In this document: in pieces, positions 23,086-33,288 of the stretch
Position numbering within the stretch: the stretch's first letter is position 1
How the letters are laid out: every line of letters starts with the position of its first letter
Assembly: GCA_025232375.1 (NCBI GenBank)
Contig: CP060419.1
Coordinates: 2,913,001-2,977,000, forward strand
DNA length: 64,000 nt
Origin: Pseudoxanthomonas sp. NC8
Lineage (GTDB): Bacteria > Pseudomonadota > Gammaproteobacteria > Xanthomonadales > Xanthomonadaceae
Reading direction: 5' to 3'
The notes under the pieces: model-generated
What the model saw: only the letters and a program-made list of their open reading frames with translations
The model's database searches: none
Told to the model about the DNA's origin: nothing
Translations under genes and position numbers: made by a program

Positions 23086-23526
23086 TTACCAGGTGCCGGT
23101 GTTGGCCATCGACGCCCACGGCTCGGCCGGCGGCAGCGCGCCGCCCTTCTGCAGCAGCTCGATCGAGATCAGGTCCGGGCTGCTGCGCACGAACGCCATG
23201 CGCCCGTCGCGCGGCGGGCGGTTGATGGTGATGCCCAGCGACTGCAGGTGCGCGCAGGTCGCGTAGATGTCCTCGACCTCGAAGGCCAGGTGGCCGAAGT
23301 TGCGCGCGCTGCCGTAGTCCTCGGCCGCCGAGCCGTCGGCAGGCGGCCAGTTGTACGTCAGTTCGACCTCGGCCTCGGGATTGGCCGGCGCGCCGAAGTA
23401 GACCAGGGTGAAGCGGCCGGCTTCGTGGTCCATGCGCCGGGTCTGGACCAGGCCTAGGCCCTCGGTGAAGAAGCGGCTGGTCGCCTCGAGGTCGTGGACC
23501 CGGATCATCGCGTGCAGGTATTTCAT
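23086..23526 (-). CDS. gloA: lactoylglutathione lyase-like VOC protein (glyoxalase I)
   Basis: Intact 146-residue VOC protein with two beta-alpha-beta-beta-beta repeats. [20 protein letters not shown] begins the first, [20 protein letters not shown] the second, ending [11 protein letters not shown]. The metal-ligand positions His (HAMIRV), Glu (EVELTYN), His (GHLAFEV) and Glu (SIELLQ) are all present, as in proteobacterial glyoxalase I, which detoxifies methylglyoxal with glutathione. Confidence 0.88.
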   Translation of the reverse strand: MKYLHAMIRVHDLEATSRFFTEGLGLVQTRRMDHEAGRFTLVYFGAPANPEAEVELTYNWPPADGSAAEDYGSARNFGHLAFEVEDIYATCAHLQSLGITINRPPRDGRMAFVRSSPDLISIELLQKGGALPPAEPWASMANTGTW

Positions 23527-23611
23527 CTCTCGGTGGCTCCAACGTGGGTAAGCGCATTGTAGGAGGCCACCGCGACACCGCGCATGCGACGGGATCCGGA
23601 CGATGGCGCGC

Positions 23612-24429
23612 TCAGTCGAGGAACAGGTCCGGCAGCAGCGGCTGCGACGGATCGACCGCGTAACCGGACAGGTCGGTCACGCCGGCCTGCGCCAGCACCT
23701 CGTCGTCGATCAGGAACCGGCCACTGAACCCGCGCGCTTCGCGCACCAGCACCGCATGCGCAGCGTCGGCCATGATCCCGGGTTTGCGGCCATTGGCCAC
23801 GCTCACGCCCGGAATCATGTTGAGCGCGTCGGTACCGATCAGCGTGCGCGGCCACAGCGCGTTCACCGCCACGCCCTGCCGGCCGAACTCGGCGGTAAGG
23901 CCTGGGTGACGAAGCTCATGCCCATCTTGGGTAAGGGTGTAGCCGGTGTGCGGCCCCCACCACTTCGGATCCAGCGACGGCGGCGGCGCCGGGGTGAGGA
24001 TGTGCGGGTTCGGCGCCTGCAGCAGGTACGGCAGGCACGCCTGCGCGCACAGGAAGCTGCCGCGCGCATTGACCTGCTGCATCAGGTCGAAGCGCTTCAT
24101 CGGCGTGTCCAGGGTGCCGCGCAGCCAGATCGCGCTGGCGTTGTTGACGAGGATGTCGATGCCGCCGAAGGCGTCGACCGTGGCCGCCACCGCCGCGTTG
24201 ACCTGGTCCTCTTCGCGGATGTCGCACTTCAGTGCCGGGCCTGGCCGCCGGCGGCGGTCACCGCCTCGGCCGCGCTGTGGATGGTGCCGGGCAGCCTGGG
24301 ATTGGGGACCGAGGACTTGGCGGCGATGGCCACGTTGGCGCCATCGCGCGCCGCGCGCAGGGCGATGGTAAGGCCGATGCCGCGCGAGGCGCCGGTGATG
24401 AAGAGGGTCTTGCCGGTAAGGGTGGTCAT
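23612..24429 (-). CDS. SDR family oxidoreductase (HSDL2-like)
   Basis: About 272 residues with a Rossmann fold. Cofactor motif TGASRGIG near residue 12, the [12 protein letters not shown] strand, and an active-site region (GPHTGYTL, then KMGMSF in another frame) giving the YxxxK pair. The long insert after the cofactor motif ([19 protein letters not shown]) and the C-terminus ([12 protein letters not shown]) resemble HSDL2-type SDRs. The substrate is unknown. Frameshifts near 24240 and 23900-23935. Confidence 0.83.
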
Positions 24430-24552
24430 CGCGTCGGGCCTCGGAGAACAGGGGTGGCCGCATTGTCGCCCGCCGGCGCCCGCCACGGCAGCCGCACCGC
24501 CAGCTGCATCGCCAGCCATGCGCGCTTAAGTAAGGCGCCGGGAGCGGCCACC

Positions 24553-24558
24553 TATAAT
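24553..24558 (+). promoter_or_regulatory. -10 box just upstream of the DedA-PAP2 gene
   Basis: A perfect TATAAT ends six bases before the ATG at 24565. Transcription would start at or very near the A of the ATG, implying a leaderless or near-leaderless mRNA. No convincing -35 is visible. Confidence 0.5.
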
Positions 24559-24564
24559 CCGCGC

Positions 24565-26579
24565 ATGGATTCCTCCTGGATGGACGCTGTGCTGGCGTGG
24601 ATCGGGAACCACCCCATCCTCGCCGGTGCGGTGATTTTCGCCATCGCCTTCTGTGACGCGCTGATCGTGGTCGGCGCGATCGTGCCCGCGCTGCCGCTGC
24701 TGTTCGCGGTCGGCGTGCTGATCGGCATGGGCGAGATCTCCGGCCCCTATGCGGTGGCCTGCGCCAGCCTGGGCGCGTTCCTGGGCGACGGCCTCAGCTT
24801 CTGGATCGGCCGGCGCTGGGGCCGGCGGCTGTACGGGTTCTGGCCGTTCAGGCGCTATCCGCAGCTGCTCGACCGCGGCGAGATCCTGTTCCGGCGCAAC
24901 GCCGTCAAGGCGATCCTGGCGGCACGCTACGTCGGCGCGGTGCGGCCGTTCGTGCCGGCGATCGCCGGCATGGCGAAGATGCCGCTGCGTCGCTGGTTCA
25001 TCGCCAGTGCCTGGCCTGCCTGTCGTGGGGCGTGCTGTTCTGGCCCCGGGCTGGATCCAGGCCGCGCCTACGACGCGGTGGCCGCGGTAGCCGGCCACCT
25101 GGTGATCGTGCTCGGCCTGCTGGCCGCGGTGCTCGCCGTGGCTCAGAGCAGCAGGTGCTCTACACCTACCGCTGGTTCGCCGACCACGCCGACTCGCTGC
25201 TGGCCCGCGCACTGGACTGGTCGCACCGTCACCCGGTGATGGGCCGGCACTCGGCCGCCGTGTTCGATCCGGCGCACCGCGAATCGACCTCGCTGGCGTT
25301 GCTGGCGGTGCTGCTGCTGGCGATCGGCTGGGCCTTGGTTCGCGCTGCTGGCGGTGGTGGTCGGCCATGGCGAGCCGCTGGCGCTGGACCTTGGCCGTGC
25401 ACTAAGGCCATGCTCGCCCTGCGCAACCCGCTGGCCGACTATTCGATGGCGGCGCTGGCCTCGCTCGGCGACTGGCCGGTGCTCGCGCCTGCCTGCACCT
25501 GGTCCTGCTGTATTTCATCTGGCGCCAGCGCTGGATGGCCGCCGCGCACTGGCTGGCGGCGCTGGCCTTCGGCCTTAGCCTTGACCTGGCTGCTCGGCGC
25601 GACCGTGGACGTGGTGCGCCCGCCGGGGCCAGCAGCGGCTTCGGCTTTCCGTCGATCGCGGTGACCATGTCGACGATTGCCTTGGGCTTCTTCGCGGTGC
25701 TGATCGCGCGCGAGCTGCCCGGCCGCGACCGCGTGTGGCCCTATCTGGTCTCCGGCGTGACCGTGGCGGTGATCGGGTTCGCCCGCCTGTACCTGGGCGC
25801 GCACTGGCTCAGCGACGTGGTCGGCGGGATGCTGCTGGGTATCGTCTGGCTGCTGGTGCTGGGAATCGCATATCGCCGGCGCTTCAACCGCTCGTTCTGG
25901 ATCAAGCCGGTGGCATGGGTGTTCTACGGCAGCCTCGCCGCCGCCGCGCTGTGGTACACGCCGCGGAACGTCGAGGCCAAACTCGCCAAGTTCGAACCGG
26001 CCCCCGCGCTGCCGGTCCTCGCCGACCTGGAGGACTGGTGGAGCCACGAATGGATGCTGCAGCCGGCGCGGCGCACCGAATTCGACGACGAACTGCGCTG
26101 GCCGCTGGACGTGCAGGTCGCCGGCCCGCTGGCGCCGGTGCAGGCACGGCTGCAGGCGGCCGGTTGGCGGCTGCAGCCCAGGGCGCGCTGGGTCCAGGCG
26201 ATGAGCCTGTTCGATACCGATGGCGATCCCGATCGCGTGCCGGTATTGCCGGCCACCCTCGACGCGCGCACCGAGGCGCTGCTGATGGTTCGCGACGTCC
26301 CCGGCGAGCACGCTCGCCACGTGCTGCGGATGTGGCCGACGCCGGTGCAGCTGCAGCCGGGCGACGTGCCGCTGTGGGTCGGTACCGCGCAGACCCTGCA
26401 TTTCCACCACGAGCTGGGCCTGCTGGTGACCTGGCGCCCGCAACGCGGCGCGGATCCGGCGCTGGAGCAGGTCATCGCGCCGCTGCAGGATTTGCCGCAC
26501 ATGGTGGCCCCGCATCCGGGCTCGCAGCTGCCCGTGCTGCGCGTGCTGACCGGCGGCGCCGACGCCGCCGCGCCGGCTA
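24565..26579 (+). CDS. DedA-PAP2-LssY multidomain membrane protein
   Basis: About 670 residues in three parts. First, an N-terminal DedA/SNARE-associated membrane domain (FAIAFCDALIVVGAIVPALP, then ILAARYVGAVRPFVPAIAGM). Second, a PAP2 phosphatase domain whose motif residues are seen in PSIAVTMSTIALGFF (usually PSGHA) and RLYLGAHWLSDVVGGMLLG. Third, a C-terminal LssY-like domain (WWSHEWMLQPARRTEFDDEL, VLRMWPTPVQLQPGDVPLWV). Probable lipid-phosphate phosphatase and flippase-type activity on envelope lipids. Several frameshifts (near 25015, 25045, 25145, 25335, 25400, 25490, 25580, 25625), many at CCTGG. No in-frame stop is visible at the expected end, so the right boundary is set where the convergent LON gene ends. 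Confidence 0.78.
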
Positions 26580-27183
26580 CGCCTCCTCGTCCAGCCAGTG
26601 CAGCACCCATCCAGGCGCCGGTGCGGATCGTCCTCCTGCAGCAGCGCCAGGCGCTGCTCGTCGCTGACCGGAGCAGTTCGGTAAGGCGCCAGCCGACCCA
26701 GGCCGCGTCCTCCAGCTGGCGCAGGTTGGCGCCGGCATGCCCCAGATCGGGATGCTCGCCACCCACCTTGTCGAGCAGCTCGGCCAGCAGCGTGGCCAGC
26801 GCGGCATGCTGCGGCTGCAGCGGCGACGCGGCGGGCTCCTGGCACCACTGCACCTCGCCGACCAGCAGGCCGTTGTCGCGCACGCGGGTGCGGACCACGC
26901 GGAAGCGCTGCAGTCCGCGCACCTGCAAGGTCAGCAGGCCATTGCGATCGCTGCCGAAATCCTCGATCCGCGCCTCCACGCCGAACGCGGCCGGGGTCGC
27001 CGGGCTGCCGACCTCCTCGCCGTCGAGGATCATGCAGATGCCGAAACCACGTCCGCTGCGGCCGCACTCGGCGACCAGGTCCAGGTAGCGCCGTTCGAAC
27101 ACCCGCAACCCCAGCGGCGCACCCGGCAACAGCACGGTGTGCAGCGGGAACAGCGGCAGCGATTCGGTGACGGTCACGGGCAT
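26577..27183 (-). CDS. LON substrate-binding-domain protein
   Basis: About 202 residues consisting of one LON N-terminal-like domain without ATPase or protease parts: LPLFPLHTVLLPGAPLGLRV, FERRYLDLVAECGRSGRGFG, and a helical C-terminus ending LHWLDEEA. Stand-alone members of this family are common in proteobacteria and lack an assigned function. One frameshift near 26680. Its 3' end meets that of the DedA-PAP2 gene. The start is the ATG at 27183. Confidence 0.85.
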
Positions 27184-27238
27184 GGAAGGAGGGTAGCGCG
27201 CGGGACGCGAACGGGGGTCACGCCGGTGCACCGCCCGC

Positions 27239-28639
27239 TCATTGCGCGAGCAGCGCGACGAACCGCCGGGGCGCGCCGTCGAAGCCGCCGTTGGACATGA
27301 ACACCACGTGGTCGCCCGGCCGCACGGTCGCGCGCAGGGCTTCCAGCAGCACGCCGGTATCGGCGGCCGCCTGCGCCTCGCCGCGCACCGCGGCGATCAC
27401 CTTGCCCACATCCCAGGCCAGCTCGGGCCGGTGCAGGAACACCACCGCGTCGGTAAGGTCCAGCGACGGTGCCAGCGCCTCGGCGTGCGCGCCCAGCCGC
27501 ATCGAATTGCTGCGCGGCTCCATCGCCACCACGATCCGCGCGTCGCCGACCTTCGCGCGCAGGCCTTCCAAGGTGGTGCGGATCGCGGTCGGATGGTGGG
27601 CGAAATCGTCATAGACGGTGACCCCGGCCTGCGTGCCCAGCACTTCCAGGCGCCGCTTGACGCTGCTGAAGCCGGCCAGCGCCGGGATCACCTGCGCCGG
27701 CACCACGCCGACCGCATGCGCGGCGGCCAGCGCGGCCAGCGCGTTCATCACGTTGTGCCGGCCGACCAGCGGCCAGCGCAGGGTGCCGACCTCCCCTTGG
27801 CCGCGATGACGTATGACGAAGGCGCTGCCGTCCGCTTCGACCAGGCGCGCGCTCCAGTCGAAACCGGCGCCGCCATCGGCGCGCGCGATCGCCACGCCCG
27901 CCTCGTCCAGGCCGAAGGTCTCCACCGGCGTCCAGCAGCCCATCGCCAGCACCTGCGCCAGGTGCGCGTCCTCGCCGTTGACCACCAGCCGTCCGCGACG
28001 CGGCACGGTGCGCACCAGGTGGTGGAACTGGCGCTGGATCGCGGCCAGGTCCGGGAAGATGTCGGCGTGGTCGTACTCGAGGTTGTTGAGGATGGCGACC
28101 GTCGGCCGGTAGTGGACGAACTTGCTGCGCTTGTCGAAGAACGCGGTGTCGTACTCGTCGGCCTCGACCACGAACTCGCGCCCCGTGCCCAGCCGCGCCG
28201 ACGTGCCGAAATCCTCGGCCACGCCGCCGATCAGGAAGCCCGGATCGCGCCCGGCCGCCTGCAGCAGGAAGGCCAGGATGGTGGTGGTGGTGGTCTTGCC
28301 GTGGGTGCCGGCCACCGCCAGCGTGGTCCGCCCGGGCAGCACGCGCTCGGCCAGCCACTGCGCGCCGGAGGTGTAGCGGCGACCGTCATCCAGCACCTGT
28401 TCCACCGCCGCATTGCCGCGCGAGAGCGCGTTGCCGACGACGATCTCCCCGGCATCGGCGGCGATGTTCTCCGGCAGGTAGCCCTGCTTCAGGACAATGC
28501 CCAGCTGTTCGAGCTGGGTCGACATCGGCGGGTAGACCGCCTGGTCGCTGCCTTCGACGGTGACGCCCAGTTCGCGGGCCAGTGCGGCCACGCCACCCAT
28601 GAAAGTGCCGGCAATGCCGAGGATATGGATCTTGCTCAT
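27239..28639 (-). CDS. mpl: UDP-MurNAc:L-Ala-gamma-D-Glu-meso-DAP ligase
   Basis: Intact 466-residue peptidoglycan-recycling ligase that attaches recovered tripeptide to UDP-MurNAc. Mur-ligase features: MSKIHILGIAGTFMGGVAAL, ATP loop AVAGTHGKTTTTTILAF, EADEYDTAFFDKRSKFVHY (Mpl-type, not MurC), NNLEYDHADIFPDL, and C-terminal VYDDFAHHPTAIRTTLEGLR. It has no frame disruption. One likely amino-acid error remains near 27455, where GGTAAGG stands for GGCCAGG (LDLTDA for LDLADA). Confidence 0.95.
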   Translation of the reverse strand: MSKIHILGIAGTFMGGVAALARELGVTVEGSDQAVYPPMSTQLEQLGIVLKQGYLPENIAADAGEIVVGNALSRGNAAVEQVLDDGRRYTSGAQWLAERVLPGRTTLAVAGTHGKTTTTTILAFLLQAAGRDPGFLIGGVAEDFGTSARLGTGREFVVEADEYDTAFFDKRSKFVHYRPTVAILNNLEYDHADIFPDLAAIQRQFHHLVRTVPRRGRLVVNGEDAHLAQVLAMGCWTPVETFGLDEAGVAIARADGGAGFDWSARLVEADGSAFVIRHRGQGEVGTLRWPLVGRHNVMNALAALAAAHAVGVVPAQVIPALAGFSSVKRRLEVLGTQAGVTVYDDFAHHPTAIRTTLEGLRAKVGDARIVVAMEPRSNSMRLGAHAEALAPSLDLTDAVVFLHRPELAWDVGKVIAAVRGEAQAAADTGVLLEALRATVRPGDHVVFMSNGGFDGAPRRFVALLAQ

Positions 28640-28764
28640 GCGGCGATTGTCGCTGATGCGGTGCTGGTTTTGGGCACGGGCCATGTCGCGGGAAAGCGCC
28701 CGGCCCGGCTGGGGCTCCCCCGGAACCGGCCACCGCAGCGCCGTCGCTGTCGCCAGCTCACGCC

Positions 28765-28801
28765 AAAGAAAAACGCGCGCCGCCGGGAGGCGACGCGCGT
28801 T
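28765..28801 (-). terminator. Rho-independent terminator of adk
   Basis: Reading on the minus strand, AACGCGCG arms enclose a GC-rich inner stem and a short loop, followed by TTTTTCTTT. It lies about 22 bases past the adk stop and would end the adk transcript before mpl. Confidence 0.8.
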
Positions 28802-28822
28802 CGTCCGGACCCGCCTGCGGAC

Positions 28823-29390
28823 TCAGCCCTTCTTCAGGGCGGAAAGCACGCGGGCGGTGATGTCTTCCATGCTGCCCACGCCATCGATGCGGGTCAGCGT
28901 GCCGCGGTTCTCGTAGAAGCCGATCACCGGCGCGGTGGAATCGTTGTAGACCTGCAGGCGCTTGCGCACCGACTCGGGATTGTCGTCGGCCCGGCCCTCG
29001 GCCTGCGCGCGGCCGGCGATACGCTCGACCAGCAGGTCGGTGCCCACGTCCAGCTGCACCACCGCATCCAGCGGCTGGCCGATCTTGGCCAGCAGTCCGT
29101 CCAGCGCACCGGCCAGGTGCCAGGTTGCGCGGATAGCCGTCGAGGATGAAGCCGGCGTCCACGTCGTCACGACCGAGGCGCGATTCGAGCATGCCCAGCA
29201 GGATCTCGTCGGAGACCAGGTCGCCACGGGCCATCACTTCCTTGGCCTGCAGGCCCAGCGGGGTGCCGGCGGCCACTTCGCCGCGCAGCAGGTCGCCGGT
29301 GGAAATGTGCGGGACGCCGAGCGTTTCCTTCAGGCGCGTAGCCTGCGTTCCCTTGCCCGAGCCGGGCGGGCCCAGTAGTACCAGTCGCAT
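28823..29390 (-). CDS. adk: adenylate kinase
   Basis: ATP + AMP to 2 ADP. P-loop LLGPPGSGKGTQA at residues 5-17, AMP-binding PHISTGDLLRGEVAAGTPLG, FILDGYPRN, and a short LID without zinc cysteines. About 188 residues, the short-LID type common in this family of bacteria. One frameshift near 29130 (CCAGGTTG region). A terminator follows, and pfk is divergent. Confidence 0.94.
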
Positions 29391-29540
29391 CGATTGCTCC
29401 CAAGGAAAAATGTTCCGTGGCGGCCCGGGGCGCTAGACTTTTGGTCGCCGCGCTCCGCATTGCACCGCACCATTCCAGTGCACTTTACCCCATCCGGCGG
29501 CGCCGCCCCAAGACTGTCCCTGCCCCGAGGAACCCCATCC

Positions 29541-30809
29541 ATGGCCAAGGCTACGCAAGGCACCCTGCTCTATGCCCAGTCCGGCGGCGTTACCGCCGTC
29601 ATCAATGCCACCGCCAGCGGCGTCATCCGCGAGGCGCGGGCCCGCGGGATCAAGGTGCTGGCCGCGCGCAACGGCATCCCTGGGTGCGCTGCGCGAGGAA
29701 CTGGTGGATACCTCGAAGGAGTCCGCGGCCACGATCGCCGGCCTGGCCCATACCCCGGGCGGCGCGTTCGGCTCCTGCCGCTACAAGCTCAAGTCGGTCG
29801 AGGCCGACCGGGCGAAATACGAGCGCCTGCTCGAGGTACTCAGGGCGCACGACGTGCGCTGGTTCCTCTACAACGGCGGCAACGACTCGGCCGACACCGC
29901 ATGGAAGGTCTCGCAGCTGGCCGCCGAGTTCGGCTACCCGCTGACCTGCATTGGCGTGCCCAAGACCATCGACAACGACCTGGCGGTGACCGACACCTGC
30001 CCGGGCTTCGGCTCGGCGGCCAAGTACACCGCCGTGTCGGTGCGCGAGGCCGCGCTGGACGTGGCCGCCATGGCCGAGACCTCGACCAAGGTCTTCGTCT
30101 ACGAAGCCATGGGCCGCCATGCCGGCTGGCTGGCCGCCGCCGCCGGCCTTGGCCGGGCAGTCGCCGGACGACGCGCCGCAGATCATCCTGTTCCCCGAGC
30201 GCGCCTACGACGAGGCCGCGTTCTACCTATAGGTCGACAAGGTGGTGAAGAAGGTCGGCTGGTGCGTGGTCGTGGCCAGCGAGGGCATCCGCGACGCGGA
30301 CGGCCGGTTCGTCGCCGATGCCGGCGGCGGCAAGGATGCGTTCGGCCACACCCAGCTCGGCGGCGTGGCCTCGTACCTTGGCCGGCAAGGTCAAGGACAC
30401 CCTCGGCTACAAGGTGCACTGGACCCTGCCCGACTACCTGCAGCGTTCGGCCCGCCATGTCGCCAGCAAGACCGACTGGGAACAGGCGCAGGCGGTGGGC
30501 AAGGCCGCGGTGCAGTACGCGCTCAAGGGCATGAACTCGGTGATGCCGGTGATCGTGCGCAGCGCATCCGCGCCATACCGCTGGAAGATCGAGCCGGCGC
30601 CGCTGCACAAGGTCGCCAACCACGAGAAGACCATGCCGGCCAGCTTCCTGCGCAAGGACGGCTACGGCATCACCGCCAAGGCGCGCGAGTACCTGGAACC
30701 GCTGATCCGCGGCGAGGCGCCGCTGCCCCAGGGCCGCGACGGCCTGCCGAAGTACGTGACGCTGAAGAACCTGGCGGTGAAGAAGAAGCTGCCGGTATGG
30801 GAAGGCTGA
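29541..30809 (+). CDS. pfp: 6-phosphofructokinase, PPi-dependent type
   Basis: About 422 residues. Begins TQGTLLYAQSGGVTAVINAT. The phosphoryl-donor region reads FLYNGGNDSADTAWK, and the catalytic loop reads GVPKTIDNDL. A Lys in PKTIDND (rather than Gly) is the mark of pyrophosphate-dependent enzymes, so the reversible PPi + fructose 6-phosphate reaction is expected. The usual GGDD donor motif is GGND here. Breaks: 29680 (extra base), CCTTGG at 30147 and 30376 (for CCTGG), and an in-frame TAG at 30230 in CTATAG. Divergent from adk; hppA and ppa lie 3-7 kb downstream. Confidence 0.87.
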
Positions 30810-30813
30810 TGCG

Positions 30814-31603
30814 GTGACCGCGCGCGCGCCGCTGCCGGCCGCGCTGCGGCCGTACGTCGGCAGCCTGTGGCTCGGGCAGGCCGTGCGTGCGCGCCGCGAG
30901 CACGTCATCCCCTCCGGCGAGATGCACCTGGCGGTCCGCATCGACGGACCGCCGCTGCACCTGTATTCCGGCCGCAGCGACCGCGCCGGTAAGGCGATCG
31001 CCACCGCGGTGGTCTGCGGCGCGCGCAGCCGCTACTACGCCAAGCGCACCGAGCCCGGTTGCACGGTGGGCGCGCAACTGCTGCCGGGCGCGTCCTGGGC
31101 GCTGCTGGGCGTTTCGGCCGCCACCCTGGCCGAACGGCATGCGCCGCTGCGCGACTTCTGGGGCGCGGCGGTCGACGAACTGCACGACGCACTGGCGCGC
31201 GCCGACACGCCGGACGCACGCCTTGGCCGTGCTCGAGCGCGCCCTGCTGGCGCAGCTGCGACCGGTCAAGCCCGTGCCCGGGCACGTAGACCAGGCGATC
31301 GTCGCGCTCGATCGCGGCGCCGACCTGCGCGAGGTGCTGGCACAGGCCGGCTGCAGCCATCGCCATTTCATCGCCCAGTTCCGCGACGCGACCGGGCTGG
31401 CGCCCAAGCGCTACGCGCGCCTGCGCCGGTTCCAGCGCGTGCTGGCGCAGGTGGATGCGCGCACGGACTGGAGCGGGCTGGCGGCCGAGCACGGCTACTT
31501 CGATAAGGCGCACCTGGCGCGCGACTTCCGCCAGTTCGCCGGGTTGCCGGCGCGCTGTTACCGGGACGGCCGCCTGCACCCGCGCCACGTCCGCGTGGAC
31601 TGA
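30814..31603 (+). CDS. AraC-family transcriptional regulator
   Basis: About 262 residues. The N-terminal ligand-type domain (LRPYVGSLWLGQAVRARREH, then VIPSGEMHLAVRI) resembles the DUF6597 sensor. The C-terminal AraC helix-turn-helix pair reads LREVLAQAGCSHRHFIAQFR, then GLAPKRYARLRRFQRVL, ending YFDKAHLARDFRQFAGLPA. The Lys in YFDKAHL is Gln in the family (CCAGG miscalled as TAAGG at 31504). One frameshift near 31222. GTG start 30814 is five bases after the pfk stop. The VOC gene downstream is a likely partner or target. Confidence 0.85.
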
Positions 31604-31682
31604 CCGGTCAGATTCGTCCAAGACCGGCCACTGCCGCGCCCCCATCCTGACGCCACCGTTTAACCCGCGAGCGAGGCACTCC

Positions 31683-32127
31683 ATGGCTACCCACGAACTG
31701 TTCGCCTACGTCTGCGTCGCCGACGCCGCGCGCGCGATCGACTTCTACCGGCAGGCGTTCGATGCCACCGAGAAATTCCGCCTTGGTCGAGCCGGGCGGG
31801 CGCATCGGCCATGCCGAGGTCGACTTCAACGGCACCATCCTGATGGTGTGCGAGGAATTCCCCGAGTTCGGCATCCGCAAGCCAGACCCCATCCACGGCC
31901 ACAGCACCACCCTGCACCTGCACGTGGACGATGCCGACGCGACGATCGAGCGCGCCGTGGCCGCCGGCGCCAGGCTCGAACGCGCGGCCAGCGACGCCTT
32001 CTACGGCGAACGCTCCGGCGTGGTCATCGACCCGTTCGGCCATCGCTGGAACATCGGCCACAGCATCGAGGACGTGACGCCCGAGGAGATGCAGCGGCGG
32101 TTTACCGCGCTGCTGGCGCAAGGCTGA
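31683..32127 (+). CDS. VOC family protein (PhnB-like)
   Basis: About 147 residues, one VOC domain: YVCVADAARAIDFYRQAFDA, HVDDADATIERAVAAGARLE, and ending FYGERSGVVIDPFGHRWNIG, the usual last strand of PhnB/glyoxalase-like proteins. Substrate unknown. One frameshift near 31782 (CCTTGG for CCTGG). Located 80 bases after the AraC gene; regulator-VOC pairs are frequent, so co-transcription is plausible. Confidence 0.85.
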
Positions 32128-32312
32128 CGGTGACGGTATCGCCACGTCCCTGCTGGCACACGGCCGGCGACCTGCCTCCGTCGTCCCCCCCCTTCCTTGC
32201 CACGACCGTGGTGCCTTAACGTTGGCGGCGCCCGCCCGCCCGCACATGCCGGAGAGGCGCGCAGGATCGACGGATGCTGCCCCGCCCTGGCAGTTCGTTC
32301 ACGGGAGAAAAA

Positions 32313-33229
32313 ATGAAAAGGATGAAGGCTGCCTGGGGTACCGGGCTGTTGCTTTGCGCTGCAACGGCTTCGGCCAAGGAGCAACCCATCGCGCTGTCCG
32401 ATGCGGACGCCGCCGCGCTGCGCGGCAAGACCGTCGCGCTGACCGTCCACGAGCGTCCTTCGTTCGTTGCGATGACGCTAAGGCAAAGCGAGCTTCGCCC
32501 TGCTGGGGACGGCGGCGATGATCTCCGCCGGAAACAAGATCGTCGACCAGAATGGCGTGGAGGATCCGGCGATCCTGGTCCGCAAGCAGCTCGCCCAAGC
32601 CTTGGCCGACCGCTACGGCGTCATCGTGCTGGACGCGGACACGACCGCCAGCAAGGCCACAAAACCCTCGGCACTTGCGGCCCTGCATCCGGAAGCGGAC
32701 TACGTCTTCGACGTGAGCTCCGGGGCTGGCAGTTCGCCTATTTCCCGACCGACTGGAACAACTACTGGATGGCCTACAGCGTCCAGACGCGGCTGGTGGA
32801 CACCAGGACCGGCCGCCAGCTCGCCAGCATGGGATGCAACGCGCACACCAAGGAGCACGCCCGGCCGCCGAGCCATGACCAGCTGCTCGAGCACGACGCC
32901 GGATTGCTCAAGGCCGTCACCCAGCACCTATAGGGTGGACCTGTACCCACATCCTTACCAAGGAGCAGTACGGCTTGCAGCCGGACCAGGTGGCAGCCAT
33001 TCCTGCCCGCTACCTGGATCCGCTGACGCCAAGGCGGCGATGCCCCCACCGCTGCACCCGCGGGCGGAGCAGATACGCTGGCAAGCGAGGCGGCCGCCCC
33101 GGCTGAAACGGCACAGAGCGCGAGCGACACTCCGGCCGCTCCCGCGAACGCGGCCGGAACGCCGACCGACGCTGCGGCCGCCCGGCGCCTGCGGCGCCCG
33201 CCTCCAGCGAAGGAGCCGGCGCGCACTGA
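32313..33229 (+). CDS. exported protein of unknown function with Ala/Pro-rich tail
   Basis: About 305 codons. Signal peptide MKRMKAAWGTGLLLCAATAS with cleavage after ASA. A soluble domain follows (TAAMISAGNKIVDQNGVEDP, LVRKQLAQALADRYGVIVLD, YFPTDWNNYWMAYSVQTRLV) and a low-complexity C-terminus rich in Ala/Pro/Thr/Ser (PAETAQSASDTPAAPANAAG). GGGAG sits 7 bases before ATG 32313. Breaks near 32480, 32728, an in-frame TAG at 32930 in CTATAG, near 32960-33060 and near 33185. I do not recognise the family. The fold of the central part resembles lipoproteins that process paired Tyr/Trp-rich strands, but this is impression only. Confidence 0.6.
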
Positions 33230-33288
33230 GCCGGAAACGTGCCGTCCTCCCGCCACGCGGCGTCGAGCCGCGTGGCGACCTTGCCGGC

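Noticed and set aside
32128..32312. Possible regulatory element between the VOC gene and the exported protein gene
   Set aside because: Only a C-rich run near 32185 and no stable hairpin or promoter pair that stands out.
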